A stretch of 64,000 nucleotides of DNA from CAYRFE01 sp964423645 [NCBI: uncultured bacterium] (GTDB lineage: Bacteria; Macinerneyibacteriota; Macinerneyibacteria; Macinerneyibacteriales): positions 1 through 64,000 of the forward strand of contig CAYRFE010000005.1 in the NCBI GenBank assembly GCA_964423645.1, read 5' to 3'. Position 1 is the stretch's first letter; each line of letters starts with the position of its first letter. Below the pieces are notes generated by a model that was not told where the DNA came from, did not search any database, and was given only the letters and a program-made list of their open reading frames with translations. The translations under genes and the position numbers were made by a program. Shown piece by piece: positions 34,899 to 43,791 of this stretch.

Positions 34899-35585
34899 TT
34901 ATTCCTCCTTAGTGGTTTCTTGACGTACCTGTTGTTGAATCATCGAGAGCATCGCAGAATATTCGCGATTTGACGGTTCAATCTCAAGAGCACGAGAAAC
35001 CGCATGCACTGCTTTTTTGTATTCTTTATTACGCGAATAGATCGTTGCGATGCAATAATGAGCAGTCGCATTGTAATCATCAAGCACTATAGCACGTTCA
35101 AATCGATTCAAGGCGTCATCGTATGAGGCTTGCGCTAAAAATCGAACACCTTCCTCGCTCATTTCAAGAGAATCAACATGTTTCACTCTCCATTGTGTAT
35201 CAAATATTTTATCTTTGCGTTTCGCTAAAAAATAATTCATCGGATCAGATGCAAGTGCTTTTTCTATAGCGGCTTCAGCATCCTTCCATAAGCGCCGGCG
35301 CAAATAAACCTCGGAAAGTGTTGAATACGAAACTGCACTTTTAGGATGAAGCATAATACTTTTTTTAAAGTACTCTTCTGCTCTTTGCCAATCATGTTCT
35401 TGAAAATAAATCGATGCAATATTATGGTAGATCATAAAATTGACCATCTTCATATCCTCAAGAGAAAGATACAATGTTTTTGCAGTAGTATAATCACCTT
35501 TCGCAAGTGCTTTATTAGCTTTTTTTGTTATTGCACGCGCTTTCATATACCGCGGTAGAACAAATAATCTTTTAAAAATATTCAT
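34899..35585 (-). CDS. TPR-repeat protein
   Basis: About 228 residues with a basic N-terminus (FKRLFVLPRYMKARAITKKA) and at least four tetratricopeptide repeats, for example YHNIASIYFQEHDWQRAEEY and HYCIATIYSRNKEYKKAVHA. Protein-protein scaffold; target unknown. Its ATG overlaps the CoA-binding gene's stop (ATGA) and its last codons contain the prfB ribosome site. Confidence 0.75.
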   Translation of the reverse strand: MNIFKRLFVLPRYMKARAITKKANKALAKGDYTTAKTLYLSLEDMKMVNFMIYHNIASIYFQEHDWQRAEEYFKKSIMLHPKSAVSYSTLSEVYLRRRLWKDAEAAIEKALASDPMNYFLAKRKDKIFDTQWRVKHVDSLEMSEEGVRFLAQASYDDALNRFERAIVLDDYNATAHYCIATIYSRNKEYKKAVHAVSRALEIEPSNREYSAMLSMIQQQVRQETTKEE

Positions 35586-35962
35586 ATGTCCACCAATACG
35601 CAACGATCAACGATACACGCCATATCATTCATCGCACACCATGCAATCAGTTCGGGTGATTCAGCTCCGGGTTGGCACCATACCAGGCGTATACCCTTTG
35701 TATAGGCATCAGCAAGGACTTGCAATCCGGTGAGAGGGTTAACAATCAAACTTATTGCATCTATAGGTCCGGTAATATCTGAAAGTTTCGAATATACTTT
35801 TTCTCCGTCAATGGTCTCTTTAGTTGGATTCACTGCATAAACGATTTTCCCTTCGTGTTGTAATTTTTTAAATACTTTATACCCGAATTTATTAGGATTA
35901 TCGGTCGCACCGACAACAGCAACATGATGCGCATTCTTAAAACGGTCAATCAATATGTCCAT
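35582..35962 (-). CDS. CoA-binding (Rossmann) domain protein, YccU-like
   Basis: 126 residues forming one CoA-binding domain: VAVVGATDNPNKFGYKVFKKL at the N-terminus, VYAVNPTKETIDGEKVYSKLSDI, then VWCQPGAESPELIAWC and a final VDRCVLVDI. These proteins resemble the nucleotide-binding part of succinyl-CoA synthetase alpha but stand alone; function not established. First gene of the long leftward operon; start fixed by AGGAG and the promoter. Confidence 0.85.
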   Translation of the reverse strand: MDILIDRFKNAHHVAVVGATDNPNKFGYKVFKKLQHEGKIVYAVNPTKETIDGEKVYSKLSDITGPIDAISLIVNPLTGLQVLADAYTKGIRLVWCQPGAESPELIAWCAMNDMACIVDRCVLVDI

Positions 35963-35980
35963 ATATCTCCTTTCGTCTGT

Positions 35981-36009
35981 ATGGTAACGAAAAACCCGTT
36001 GCTTATCAA
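35981..36009 (-). promoter_or_regulatory. Promoter of the long leftward operon
   Basis: Minus strand TTGATA (36009-36004), 17 nt, TACCAT (35986-35981), leaving a short leader with an AAAGGAG ribosome site before the ATG at 35962. No terminator or clear internal promoter was seen between here and the acyl-CoA synthetase, so about fourteen genes could share it. Confidence 0.55.
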
Positions 36010-36242
36010 GTGAATAATAGAGATTCTTTGAGGATTTCATACCAATTCCAATGTTCTTTGCGCACTCGCATAATTTTTCGAGAAATGTTTTTCAGTTCTG
36101 ACTCTACACACGGTGAAGAAAATGAACACACACTGTGCGACGTTTTGCTTATTCATTAATTTTCCAGCAGGGATGAATCCCGACCTTTTTAATTTCCCCT
36201 CCATCCGCCCGAAGCTCGGACATGCTCGTTCCTCATTTTAAC

Positions 36243-36271
36243 TTGACAGACATATGGTGCTATGGTATATT
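36243..36271 (+). promoter_or_regulatory. Promoter of the tRNA-Gln/tRNA-Glu unit
   Basis: TTGACA (36243-36248), 17 nt, TATATT (36266-36271) with an extended -10 TG. Transcription would begin some seven bases before the mature tRNA-Gln. Confidence 0.75.
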
Positions 36272-36284
36272 TTGCCCGATGTAG

Positions 36285-36355
36285 TGGGGAGTCGTCTAAT
36301 GGCAGGACAGCAGACTCTGACTCTGTATGTGAGGGTTCGACTCCTTCCTCCCCAG
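36285..36355 (+). tRNA. tRNA-Gln (CTG)
   Basis: 71-nt cloverleaf: acceptor TGGGGAG / CTCCCCA, discriminator G, D-arm GTCTAATGGCAGGAC, anticodon loop CTCTGAC (anticodon CTG), T-arm AGGGTTCGACTCC. No encoded CCA. Nine bases before tRNA-Glu. Confidence 0.93.
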
Positions 36356-36364
36356 TTACTTTAC

Positions 36365-36437
36365 GGTCCCATCGTCTAGGGGTCTAGGACACCGCCCTCT
36401 CACGGCGGTGACAGGGGTTCAAATCCCCTTGGGACTG
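36365..36437 (+). tRNA. tRNA-Glu (CTC)
   Basis: 73-nt cloverleaf: acceptor GGTCCCA / TGGGACT with a G-T first pair, discriminator G, anticodon stem CCGCC / GGCGG around loop CTCTCAC (anticodon CTC), T-arm GGGGTTCAAATCCCC. No encoded CCA; a short T-run follows. Confidence 0.93.
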
Positions 36438-37079
36438 TTTTTCATTTCTCATGGTTTTATAATTCTTTCATATTAGGGTATTGTACTCAATGTCTATATG
36501 ATGCAATCTGTATTAACACGATTTTTTGAGACTTGAATTACTACAAATAAAATTCATTTCGAAACGATTCGTTTTTATATCCGGTTCAATTCCTGCCACC
36601 TGCTTCACGAGTCACTGCTCCGACGGGAATCATGAAATAATCGGAACCCTTTGCGAATCTAACATATCTTTCATTTGTGCTCTCCCAAACCCATCTTGTG
36701 GAAATCGAAAAACGGGCAGAAAAATTTTCTGCCCCTACAAAAAGACAATGTCGCGTGTGCATACCATGCACCCGACTTCGTCCCCACACCCCTGTTTTTA
36801 AACTGCAAATAAACGAGATAGTATGAATGTTCAAAGATCTAAATCTGTAATTCACTGAGACAAATTCACTCCGACCTCATTAAAATACATATTACCTTAT
36901 TATTGTTCAACAGATAACACCTTGAGGGTGATGAGGCATTTATTCGAATTGTGATTCTGTACTATACTAATGATTGATTGTTATATAGTGGGGACTTCGT
37001 CCCCACACCCCTTATAATAACAAAACTATACTAGTAAAGCCGACGCAAGCTTCGGGGAATTTGACCCATTGAGAGTAAA
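36438..37079. repeat. Gene-free interval with palindromic repeats (copy F)
   Basis: No gene seen. 36714-36734 is a perfect palindrome (GGGCAGAAAA / TTTTCTGCCC). 36770-36795 has a half-copy of the GACTTCGTCCCCACACCCC module. 36988-37006 is GTGGGGACTTCGTCCCCAC, followed by the ATAATAACAAAACTATA spacer and a decayed CGACGCAAGCTTCGG near 37040-37054, the same order as in copy E. Confidence 0.6.
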
Positions 37080-37101
37080 GGGGAGGTGAAGACCTCCCCG
37101 A
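37080..37101 (-). terminator. Terminator of pepF
   Basis: GGGGAGGT / ACCTCCCC hairpin with a short loop, followed on the minus strand by TTTACTCT. It lies some 20 bases after the pepF stop. Confidence 0.6.
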
Positions 37102-37119
37102 TTTCACGCATGCACCATG

Positions 37120-38886
37120 TTACAACGAAATGAACGTTTCAATATTCTTTTCAATTAATTTTAAAGATCTCCTCCAAAAATCAACATCACGAACATCAAT
37201 TTTGACGATTTTCGCGGCATCGGCGATCGAATTCTTCCCTGTTGCCTGCAATAACGTATCATACTGAGCAACGAAAGCATCCCCGCGTTCCTGGTAGATC
37301 GCATATAATCCTTTTGCAAATAACAAGCCGAATGTATACGGGAAATTATAGAAATTATTCCCCGCAGTATAATAATGAGGTTTATTGGCCCACATATACG
37401 GATGTAAGCATTCATGATCCAATCCGTCTCCGTATGCTTCTTTTTGTGCGCGAAGCATCATCTCTTTCAATTGCTCAACATGCACCGATGCGTCTTTACG
37501 GCGCTCAAAAAGCTCAGACTCAAACAAGTACCGGCTGTATATATCAACAACGGTTTGCCCCTGATCTGCCAATTCGCTTTCAAGCAAACCTTTGAGATCA
37601 TGTGCACTCGCATTTTTCATGACCGCATTACCCACGATTGTCTCACAAAATATTGAAGCTGTCTCTGCTACCGGCATTGTATATTGACTATTGAATAAAT
37701 GTTCTTTAAAAATACAATCGCCATGATAGGCATGACCGAGTTCATGTGCTAACGTAGTCACATTTTTCATTTTACCATTAAAATTGGTAAGGATTCTACT
37801 TTCCTTTATCGGTCGAAGATTCGAACAAAACGCACCGCCTCTTTTGCCGTCTCGAGGCTCGGCATCAATCCAGTGCTTGGTAAAAGCTTTATCGGCAAGA
37901 TCTGCAAGTTTTTTACTAAATGTACCAAATTGCTCAACTATAAATGCATGCGCTTCTTCATAACTGTATGATTTATCGGTGTCTCCGATAGTCGCAAAAA
38001 GATCATAAAATGGCAGACCGTTTTTATGAGAAAGGATTTCCGCCTTTTTTCTAAAATACTTCCTAAATGCAGGCAAGCTTTCTTTAACTGCGGTCATCAT
38101 CGCATCCAGCGTTTCTTTATCCATACGTGAGTTATGCAGTGTCATATGTAACGGTGATTCAAAACCACGCATCTTTGCCAATGTGGTAACTTCACCCTTT
38201 ATCGCATTGAGTGCCGCGGCAGAGGATTCTTCTATTTTTTTATATGCTTTAAGTTCGGCTTCATACGCAGTTTTACGAACCGTTTGATCAGACTCAAACG
38301 CCATATTACGGACAACGGATATAGGCAGCGTCTTATGTACATCATTGAGAGTAATATCAACCATTAAAGTTGATGATAATAAATTTTGAAGATTCGACCA
38401 TGCCGATGATCCGGTTGTCTGCATTTTTGATATGATGATTTCTTCTTTTTCCGACAAATTGAATTTGTTGTTTTCTGCAATTTCTATCAAATAGAAACGA
38501 AACGGCTCTAACTCCTTCGAAGATTCAATCAATTGTGAAAGATTGTTAATCTCACCAAGCCATTTTTCAAAAAGAATAGTCGGTTGTGTAAAATCCGATA
38601 ATTTCAAACGTATCTTTTCGCTATAGGTAAGTGCTTCCGTATTTTTTGCCTCTGTGCTTAAGCGCAAATTAGAATATGCCCCTAAGCGGAAAAAAACCAT
38701 GGATATTTCTTCGTTTTTCTTGATATAATCTGCGATCATCTTTGCTTCGTTATCATGTGAAATAAATGTCTCATTTACCCATGCGGAAAATTGCACAAGC
38801 ATCGCATCGGTTTTGGAAAAATCATTCTGAAATTCCTTTGATTCAAAAGAAGTATATAACGCGTCCAAATCCCATCTTTGATTCAT
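37120..38886 (-). CDS. pepF: Oligoendopeptidase F (M3B)
   Basis: 588-residue zinc metallopeptidase that cleaves oligopeptides in the cytoplasm. The zinc motif HELGHAYHG is in VTTLAHELGHAYHGDC near residue 380, with the third ligand Glu expected in PVAETASIFCETI. The C-terminus has NNFYNFPYTFGLLFAKGLY, typical of the family. ATG at 38886 has a run of seven G's five bases upstream as ribosome site. A terminator lies 17 bases before the ATG, so the gene depends on read-through or an unseen promoter. Confidence 0.93.
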   Translation of the reverse strand: MNQRWDLDALYTSFESKEFQNDFSKTDAMLVQFSAWVNETFISHDNEAKMIADYIKKNEEISMVFFRLGAYSNLRLSTEAKNTEALTYSEKIRLKLSDFTQPTILFEKWLGEINNLSQLIESSKELEPFRFYLIEIAENNKFNLSEKEEIIISKMQTTGSSAWSNLQNLLSSTLMVDITLNDVHKTLPISVVRNMAFESDQTVRKTAYEAELKAYKKIEESSAAALNAIKGEVTTLAKMRGFESPLHMTLHNSRMDKETLDAMMTAVKESLPAFRKYFRKKAEILSHKNGLPFYDLFATIGDTDKSYSYEEAHAFIVEQFGTFSKKLADLADKAFTKHWIDAEPRDGKRGGAFCSNLRPIKESRILTNFNGKMKNVTTLAHELGHAYHGDCIFKEHLFNSQYTMPVAETASIFCETIVGNAVMKNASAHDLKGLLESELADQGQTVVDIYSRYLFESELFERRKDASVHVEQLKEMMLRAQKEAYGDGLDHECLHPYMWANKPHYYTAGNNFYNFPYTFGLLFAKGLYAIYQERGDAFVAQYDTLLQATGKNSIADAAKIVKIDVRDVDFWRRSLKLIEKNIETFISL

Positions 38887-38902
38887 CAAATCCCCCCCCT
38901 TT

Positions 38903-38930
38903 AAAAAAAGGGAGCCTTTCGACTCCCTTT
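38903..38930 (-). terminator. Terminator of the second NuoE/NuoF unit
   Basis: AAAGGGAG / CTCCCTTT stem (38907-38930) around an eight-base loop, followed on the minus strand by TTTTTTT. It is only about 17 bases upstream of the pepF start codon. Confidence 0.75.
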
Positions 38931-38938
38931 CGAACCAT

Positions 38939-40561
38939 TTATTTTACGTGAAATGTACACGTGCCCGTTGAGCACGTTTTTTTATGCACATGAGCTGCAA
39001 TCTCATCTTCAAAATATTTCATTGCAGTTGATATGACTAGATACGGAGATTGACCCAACGCGCAAAGCGATGAGTATTTCATCGTCTCAGACACTGCTTG
39101 CACCTGATTTAACTCACGTTTCGTAGCAGTTCCATCAGCAATTTTATGAAACATATCATACAAATGACGAGTACCAAGACGACACGGTGAACACTTTCCG
39201 CATGATTCATGTTTAAAAAATTTCATGATATTAACCAGCATATCGACTATACAGGTACTGTCATTCATGACAAGTATAGCGCCGGAACCCAATACTGCCT
39301 TGAACTCACCCAAATTGTCATAATCCATATTCACATCAAGCATTTCATCGTTGAGAAATGCCCCCGCAGCTCCACCGACCAATGCACATTTAAATTTACC
39401 GCCTTTTACACCACCGGCATATTTGTAAATAATATCACGAAGTTTTGTGCCCATTTCAACTTCAACCAACCCCGGATTATTTACGTGTCCAAGTATCGTA
39501 TACACTTTTGTGCCGCTGCATGTTGCCGTTCCGAAAGATTTATACCAGTCAGCTCCGTTGAGCACGATAGACGGTACATTAGAGAGTGTCTCGACATTAT
39601 TAACGACGGTCGGTTGCTGCCACAATCCTTTAACACCGGGAAACGGCGGTTTGACTCGAGGATTACCGCGCCCACCTTCGAGAGAATTGATGAGAGCTGT
39701 TTCTTCTCCGCACACATACGCTCCGGCACCTTTACGAATTTCAATATCAAAAGAAAAATTACTTCCGAAAATATGAGTCCCAAGAATTCCTAATGCACGA
39801 GCATCGTCAATTGCTTTTTGTGTGCGCTCAATTGACAGGTGGTATTCACCACGAATATATATAAAACCCTTCTCAGCTCCGATTGCATACCCCGCAAGCG
39901 CCATACCCTCAAGCAATCGATGAGGATCACCTTCCATAATAAGGCGATCTTTAAAAGTTCCGGGTTCACCTTCATCTGCATTACAGACAACATACTTAGG
40001 GTTATCTTTCAGAGGTGCAGTGAATGACCATTTTAAGCCGGTCGGGAATCCTGCACCGCCACGGCCACGCAACCCGGATGCTTTCACTATATTGACAATA
40101 TCTTCCGATTTCATCTCGGTAACCGCTTTTGCTAATGCTTCATAGCCATTCACAGCGATATACTCTTCAATGCTCTCAGGATTGATGACACCCGCATTCG
40201 CCAGAACAATTCTTTTTTGTTTTTTAAAATCTTGAGCAGACTCTTTAAAAGTTATTGATGCGGTATCAACTTTGCCGTCGAATACCAAACGAGTCACTTT
40301 TCGCCCTTTTAGTAAATGCTCGGAAACAATTTCATGCGCGTCCTCCGCAGTCACATTTGCGTAATATACATCATCCGGCTGAACAAGCAGGACAACACCT
40401 TTACCGATTATTCCCATGCTTCCCGTCTCAACAACCGCTATCTCGTCAGTGAGTTTATACTCCTCTAAAGCACGTTTGAATGCATCTTGCACTCTGCGTG
40501 CGCCTGAAATCAGCGTATCTTCGTCTATACCAAATAATACGTATTTTGTCTTCAGAGTCAT
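38939..40561 (-). CDS. NuoF-like NADH-binding flavoprotein, short form
   Basis: 540 residues. FMN/NADH site in ASGLRGRGGAGFPTGLKWSF near 165-185 and GAGAYVCGEETALINSLEGG; the [4Fe-4S] cluster is CGKCSPCRLGTRH with the fourth Cys in SLCALGQSP. Unlike its neighbour it lacks the C-terminal ferredoxin domain, ending CSTGTCTFHVK. Its N-terminal thioredoxin-like domain has no cysteine (FGIDEDTLISGAR, ETGSMGIIGKG), so it cannot hold the usual [2Fe-2S] cluster. Overlaps the preceding nuoE-like gene by four bases. Likely NADH dehydrogenase part of a bifurcating enzyme; the catalytic partner is not in view. Confidence 0.88.
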   Translation of the reverse strand: MTLKTKYVLFGIDEDTLISGARRVQDAFKRALEEYKLTDEIAVVETGSMGIIGKGVVLLVQPDDVYYANVTAEDAHEIVSEHLLKGRKVTRLVFDGKVDTASITFKESAQDFKKQKRIVLANAGVINPESIEEYIAVNGYEALAKAVTEMKSEDIVNIVKASGLRGRGGAGFPTGLKWSFTAPLKDNPKYVVCNADEGEPGTFKDRLIMEGDPHRLLEGMALAGYAIGAEKGFIYIRGEYHLSIERTQKAIDDARALGILGTHIFGSNFSFDIEIRKGAGAYVCGEETALINSLEGGRGNPRVKPPFPGVKGLWQQPTVVNNVETLSNVPSIVLNGADWYKSFGTATCSGTKVYTILGHVNNPGLVEVEMGTKLRDIIYKYAGGVKGGKFKCALVGGAAGAFLNDEMLDVNMDYDNLGEFKAVLGSGAILVMNDSTCIVDMLVNIMKFFKHESCGKCSPCRLGTRHLYDMFHKIADGTATKRELNQVQAVSETMKYSSLCALGQSPYLVISTAMKYFEDEIAAHVHKKTCSTGTCTFHVK

Positions 40562-41019
40562 ATTTTTCCCTCCCTGTACTGGTTGAGGATGCGCTCAACT
40601 TTCTTCGGGGTCAAATTACCGTAGACGATTTCATCGATCATCATTGCCGGTGCGACACCGCATACACCCAGACATTCCGCAGTCTCAAGCGTAAATAAAA
40701 GATCGGGAGTGGTCTGACCGACTTCGATAGACAACACCTTTTTCAACATATCAAGCACATCGATCGATCCCATCAAATGACACGGCGGAGAATCGCATAA
40801 ACGAATCACATGCCGTCCGCGAGGTGTTTGTGAATACATTGAATAAAATGTCGCAGTTCCATACACTTTTGAATAAGGTACATTAAGATACTCCGCAACA
40901 TCCGTCAGGTCATCCTCGGTAACATAATTGTACGGATTCGCATCCTGAATATCATGAAGTATATACAGGAGATTATCAAGCTTTGGTTCGTATCGATTTA
41001 AAATTTCCCGCCTGTTCAT
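40558..41019 (-). CDS. NuoE-like [2Fe-2S] subunit (second copy)
   Basis: 153 residues, NuoE/HndA family thioredoxin-like ferredoxin. Cluster cysteines: CDSPPCHLMG and CLGVCGVAPAM. Passes electrons between NADH-flavoprotein and downstream clusters. AAAGGAG ribosome site. It starts 24 bases after a strong terminator that closes the first NuoE/NuoF unit, so it forms a separate or attenuated transcript with the following NuoF-like gene. Confidence 0.9.
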   Translation of the reverse strand: MNRREILNRYEPKLDNLLYILHDIQDANPYNYVTEDDLTDVAEYLNVPYSKVYGTATFYSMYSQTPRGRHVIRLCDSPPCHLMGSIDVLDMLKKVLSIEVGQTTPDLLFTLETAECLGVCGVAPAMMIDEIVYGNLTPKKVERILNQYREGKI

Positions 41020-41040
41020 ACTGCTCCTTTCATTGATCCC

Positions 41041-41070
41041 AAAAATAAAAAGACCGGGAAATCCCCGGTC
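41041..41070 (-). terminator. Terminator between the two NuoE/NuoF units
   Basis: GACCGGG / CCCGGTC (41052-41070) around AAATC, followed on the minus strand by TTTTTATTTTT. It begins at the stop codon of the upstream NuoF-ferredoxin gene. Confidence 0.88.
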
Positions 41071-42885
41071 CTATTCTTCCACCCCAGTTAATTTTTCGAT
41101 TGCATCGAACGGACACACATCATAACATGTACCACACTGAATACATCCGGATTGATCGATAACGTGTAGTTTGCCACGTTCACCTGCAATGACATGGGTC
41201 GGACATTTCTGTGCGCATACCGTACATCCGCGGCATTTATCGGTTATATTAAATGTCAAAAGATCCTTACACACAAGTGCACGACATTTCTTTTCTCGTA
41301 TATGTTCTTCATATTCTTCACGGAAATAACGTATGGTGGATAAAACCGGGTTCGGAGCAGTCTGCCCTAATCCGCAAAGCGATGCTTTTTTAATGGTTTG
41401 TCCAAGCTCTATAAGCTTTTCGATATCATCCTCTTCGCCTTTACCTTCAACAATGCGTTGCAGTATCAATTGCATTTGTTTCAGGCCGACTCGACACGGC
41501 ACACATTTGCCGCAAGATTCAAATGCACTGAATTCAATAAAGAATTTTGCAGTATTGACCATGCAGGTAGAATCATCCATGGCAATAATGCCGCCGGATC
41601 CCATCATCGCACCGAGCGCTAAAAGACTCTCATAATCAATTTTAGTATCGAAATACTCTTCTTTAATACATCCGCCAGACGGTCCGCCAAGTTGTACAGC
41701 TTTGATCTTCTTACCTGCGGGAGCTCCGCCGCCTATATCATAAATAAGTTCTCGAATAGTCGTTCCCATCGGCACTTCTGCAAGACCTGTGTTTTTGATC
41801 GTACCCGATAACGCAAATACTTTTGTGCCTTTGCTGGTTTGAGTACCGATTTTTGCCATCCAATCGCCGCCATTCAGCACGATATGACGAACATTCGCAT
41901 AGGTCTCAACATTATTCAATACGGTTGGTTTCTGCCACACACCGCTGACAGCAGGATATGGCGGACGCGGACGTGGTGTCCCTCGTTTCCCTTCGATCGA
42001 ATGAATCAATGCAGTCTCCTCACCGCATACGAATGCCCCTGCACCCATCCGCACTTCCAGCGTAAAATTAAACTGTGTACCAAAGATGTTTTTCCCTAAG
42101 AATCCGTATTCTTCAGCTTGTTTGATCGCTTTTTTCAAACGGGTGATAGCAAGCGGATATTCAGCACGCACATACACATATCCGTGTTGCGCCCCGACAA
42201 CAAATCCTGCGATGGTCATTCCCTCAATAAGTGTATGCGGATCACCTTCTATGACAGAGCGATCCATAAATGCACCGGGATCACCTTCATCCGCATTACA
42301 GATAACATACTTCTCGTTATTTACAACTTCCTTTGTAAATTTCCATTTCATGTAGGTAGAAAAACCTCCGCCCCCTCTGCCACGAAGTCCAGACTTACGC
42401 ATTTCATCAAGCACGGTGTCAGGATTCATTTCAGTAAGGGCTTTGCCGAGAGCTTCATACCCTCCGAGTGCGATATACTCATCGATGCTTTCAGGATCAA
42501 TTGAGCCGCAATTTTTTAATACGATTTTTAATTGTTTCTGAAAATAATCAATTTCTTTGTGTTTTTTGACCAATTCTTCTGTTTTCGGAGATTTATACAA
42601 CAACCGATCAACCGGTCGACCCTTTAAAAAATGTTCTTCAACGATATCGCGAACATCGTCAATCTTAACTTTTTTATACAGAATCTCATCAGGATAGACC
42701 AGAATAACCGGACCTAACTCACAAGGTCCCATACAACCGGTCTCAATGACTTTTATCTCGGTCTCTAACGCAAATTTTTTAATTTCGGCAAGCAACGCTT
42801 CTTTTACCTTCAAACTGTCATTTGAGATACACGATGCGCCGCTACATACCAACACATTCAACCGCTGGGTGCGGACGTTATCCAT
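41071..42885 (-). CDS. NuoF-ferredoxin fusion, HndC/HydB-type hydrogenase subunit
   Basis: 604 residues in three parts. An N-terminal [2Fe-2S] thioredoxin-like domain (CSGASCISND, ETGCMGPCELGP). A NuoF core with GLRGRGGGGFSTYMKW, GAGAFVCGEETALIHSIEGKRG and the cluster SCGKCVPCRVG. A C-terminal 2[4Fe-4S] ferredoxin (CRGCTVCAQKCPTHVI, CIQCGTCYDVCPFDA). This is the NADH/ferredoxin exchange subunit of electron-bifurcating [FeFe]-hydrogenases or related formate dehydrogenases. Follows the HndB-like gene by 27 bases with GGGGAGGG. Confidence 0.93.
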   Translation of the reverse strand: MDNVRTQRLNVLVCSGASCISNDSLKVKEALLAEIKKFALETEIKVIETGCMGPCELGPVILVYPDEILYKKVKIDDVRDIVEEHFLKGRPVDRLLYKSPKTEELVKKHKEIDYFQKQLKIVLKNCGSIDPESIDEYIALGGYEALGKALTEMNPDTVLDEMRKSGLRGRGGGGFSTYMKWKFTKEVVNNEKYVICNADEGDPGAFMDRSVIEGDPHTLIEGMTIAGFVVGAQHGYVYVRAEYPLAITRLKKAIKQAEEYGFLGKNIFGTQFNFTLEVRMGAGAFVCGEETALIHSIEGKRGTPRPRPPYPAVSGVWQKPTVLNNVETYANVRHIVLNGGDWMAKIGTQTSKGTKVFALSGTIKNTGLAEVPMGTTIRELIYDIGGGAPAGKKIKAVQLGGPSGGCIKEEYFDTKIDYESLLALGAMMGSGGIIAMDDSTCMVNTAKFFIEFSAFESCGKCVPCRVGLKQMQLILQRIVEGKGEEDDIEKLIELGQTIKKASLCGLGQTAPNPVLSTIRYFREEYEEHIREKKCRALVCKDLLTFNITDKCRGCTVCAQKCPTHVIAGERGKLHVIDQSGCIQCGTCYDVCPFDAIEKLTGVEE

Positions 42886-42912
42886 AGTTTACCCTCCCCT
42901 CATTGAAACCCG

Positions 42913-43284
42913 TTATTTCTTTTCCTCCATTGACACAACCAATTCGTCGACGACTTTGCCGTTAACGATATGCTGGTCAACTACTTTTTTTGCCTTATCC
43001 GGTGTCATATGTCCGTATACGACAGTCGGTTTTCCATTTTCTTGGATTTCAACGATCGGCTCCATGGAACTCATACCTTTTTCGCCGGTTTGTGTGACCA
43101 TAACTTCTTTGACTCCACGAGCATTTATTTCATTGATAAAAGCCTTCAACACTTCACGTGCGCCGGCAGCGATTCCTGATGTCCCCATACCAACGACAAC
43201 TTTTATTTTTGCATCCTGAGCACGTAATTTTAAATCTTCTTGGGCTTTTTCACGCATTTTTCTGAGTTCGTCAAGACTTTTCAT
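42913..43284 (-). CDS. HndB-like ferredoxin-fold protein lacking cysteines
   Basis: 123 residues of the thioredoxin-like [2Fe-2S] family that accompanies HndA and HndC. The place of the first cluster pair reads VVVGMGTSGIAAGAREVL and the second VMVTQTGEKGMSSMEP; the protein has no cysteine at all, so no [2Fe-2S] cluster can be bound. The N-terminal ~25 residues are a charged helix. Probably a structural subunit of the NADH-oxidising module. Confidence 0.8.
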   Translation of the reverse strand: MKSLDELRKMREKAQEDLKLRAQDAKIKVVVGMGTSGIAAGAREVLKAFINEINARGVKEVMVTQTGEKGMSSMEPIVEIQENGKPTVVYGHMTPDKAKKVVDQHIVNGKVVDELVVSMEEKK

Positions 43285-43299
43285 ACGAGTCCCTCCTTA

Positions 43300-43791
43300 T
43301 TATTGTTCACTGTATTTTTTATAAATTTCCTGCACCTTTTTGCGATCAACATTACCGTATACATCCTCATTGACCATGACGGCAGGAGCAAGTCCGCACG
43401 CACCAAAACAACGCGCGGTCGAAAGAGTAAAATGCTTATCAGCAGTTGTTTCTCCGACATCGATCCCAAGTTGTTCCTTAAACATATCAACGACCCTGTC
43501 AGCTCCGCGTACATAACACGCCGTACCTAAACACACATTGATAACAAATTTACCTCTCGGGGTTGTGCTGAAAAAGTTGTAAAAAGTTACAACACCATAG
43601 ACCGTACTCGCCGGCACACCGAGGCGCTGCGAAACGAACATCTGAACTTCTTGAGGCAAGTATCCGAAAATCTCCTGAGCACGGTGTAACACGTTAATTA
43701 GCGGTCCCGGCAAGCCTTTAATTGAATCAATATAGGTACCTAACTCCCTATATTGTTCATTGTCCGGGATGTGAACAGGTGTCTGTTCCAT
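43300..43791 (-). CDS. NuoE/HndA-like [2Fe-2S] subunit
   Basis: 163 residues. Cluster cysteines CLGTACYVRG and CFGACGLAPAV; helical N-terminus with HRAQEIFGYLPQEVQMFVSQ. First gene of the HndA-HndB-HndC-type operon. GGAGGAAC ribosome site; a promoter stands about 80 bases upstream. Confidence 0.92.
   Translation of the reverse strand: MEQTPVHIPDNEQYRELGTYIDSIKGLPGPLINVLHRAQEIFGYLPQEVQMFVSQRLGVPASTVYGVVTFYNFFSTTPRGKFVINVCLGTACYVRGADRVVDMFKEQLGIDVGETTADKHFTLSTARCFGACGLAPAVMVNEDVYGNVDRKKVQEIYKKYSEQ

Noticed and set aside
36526-36855. Overlapping ORFs on both strands between tRNA-Glu and pepF
   Set aside because: They run through hairpins and repeat modules, lack ribosome sites, and show no protein-like composition.
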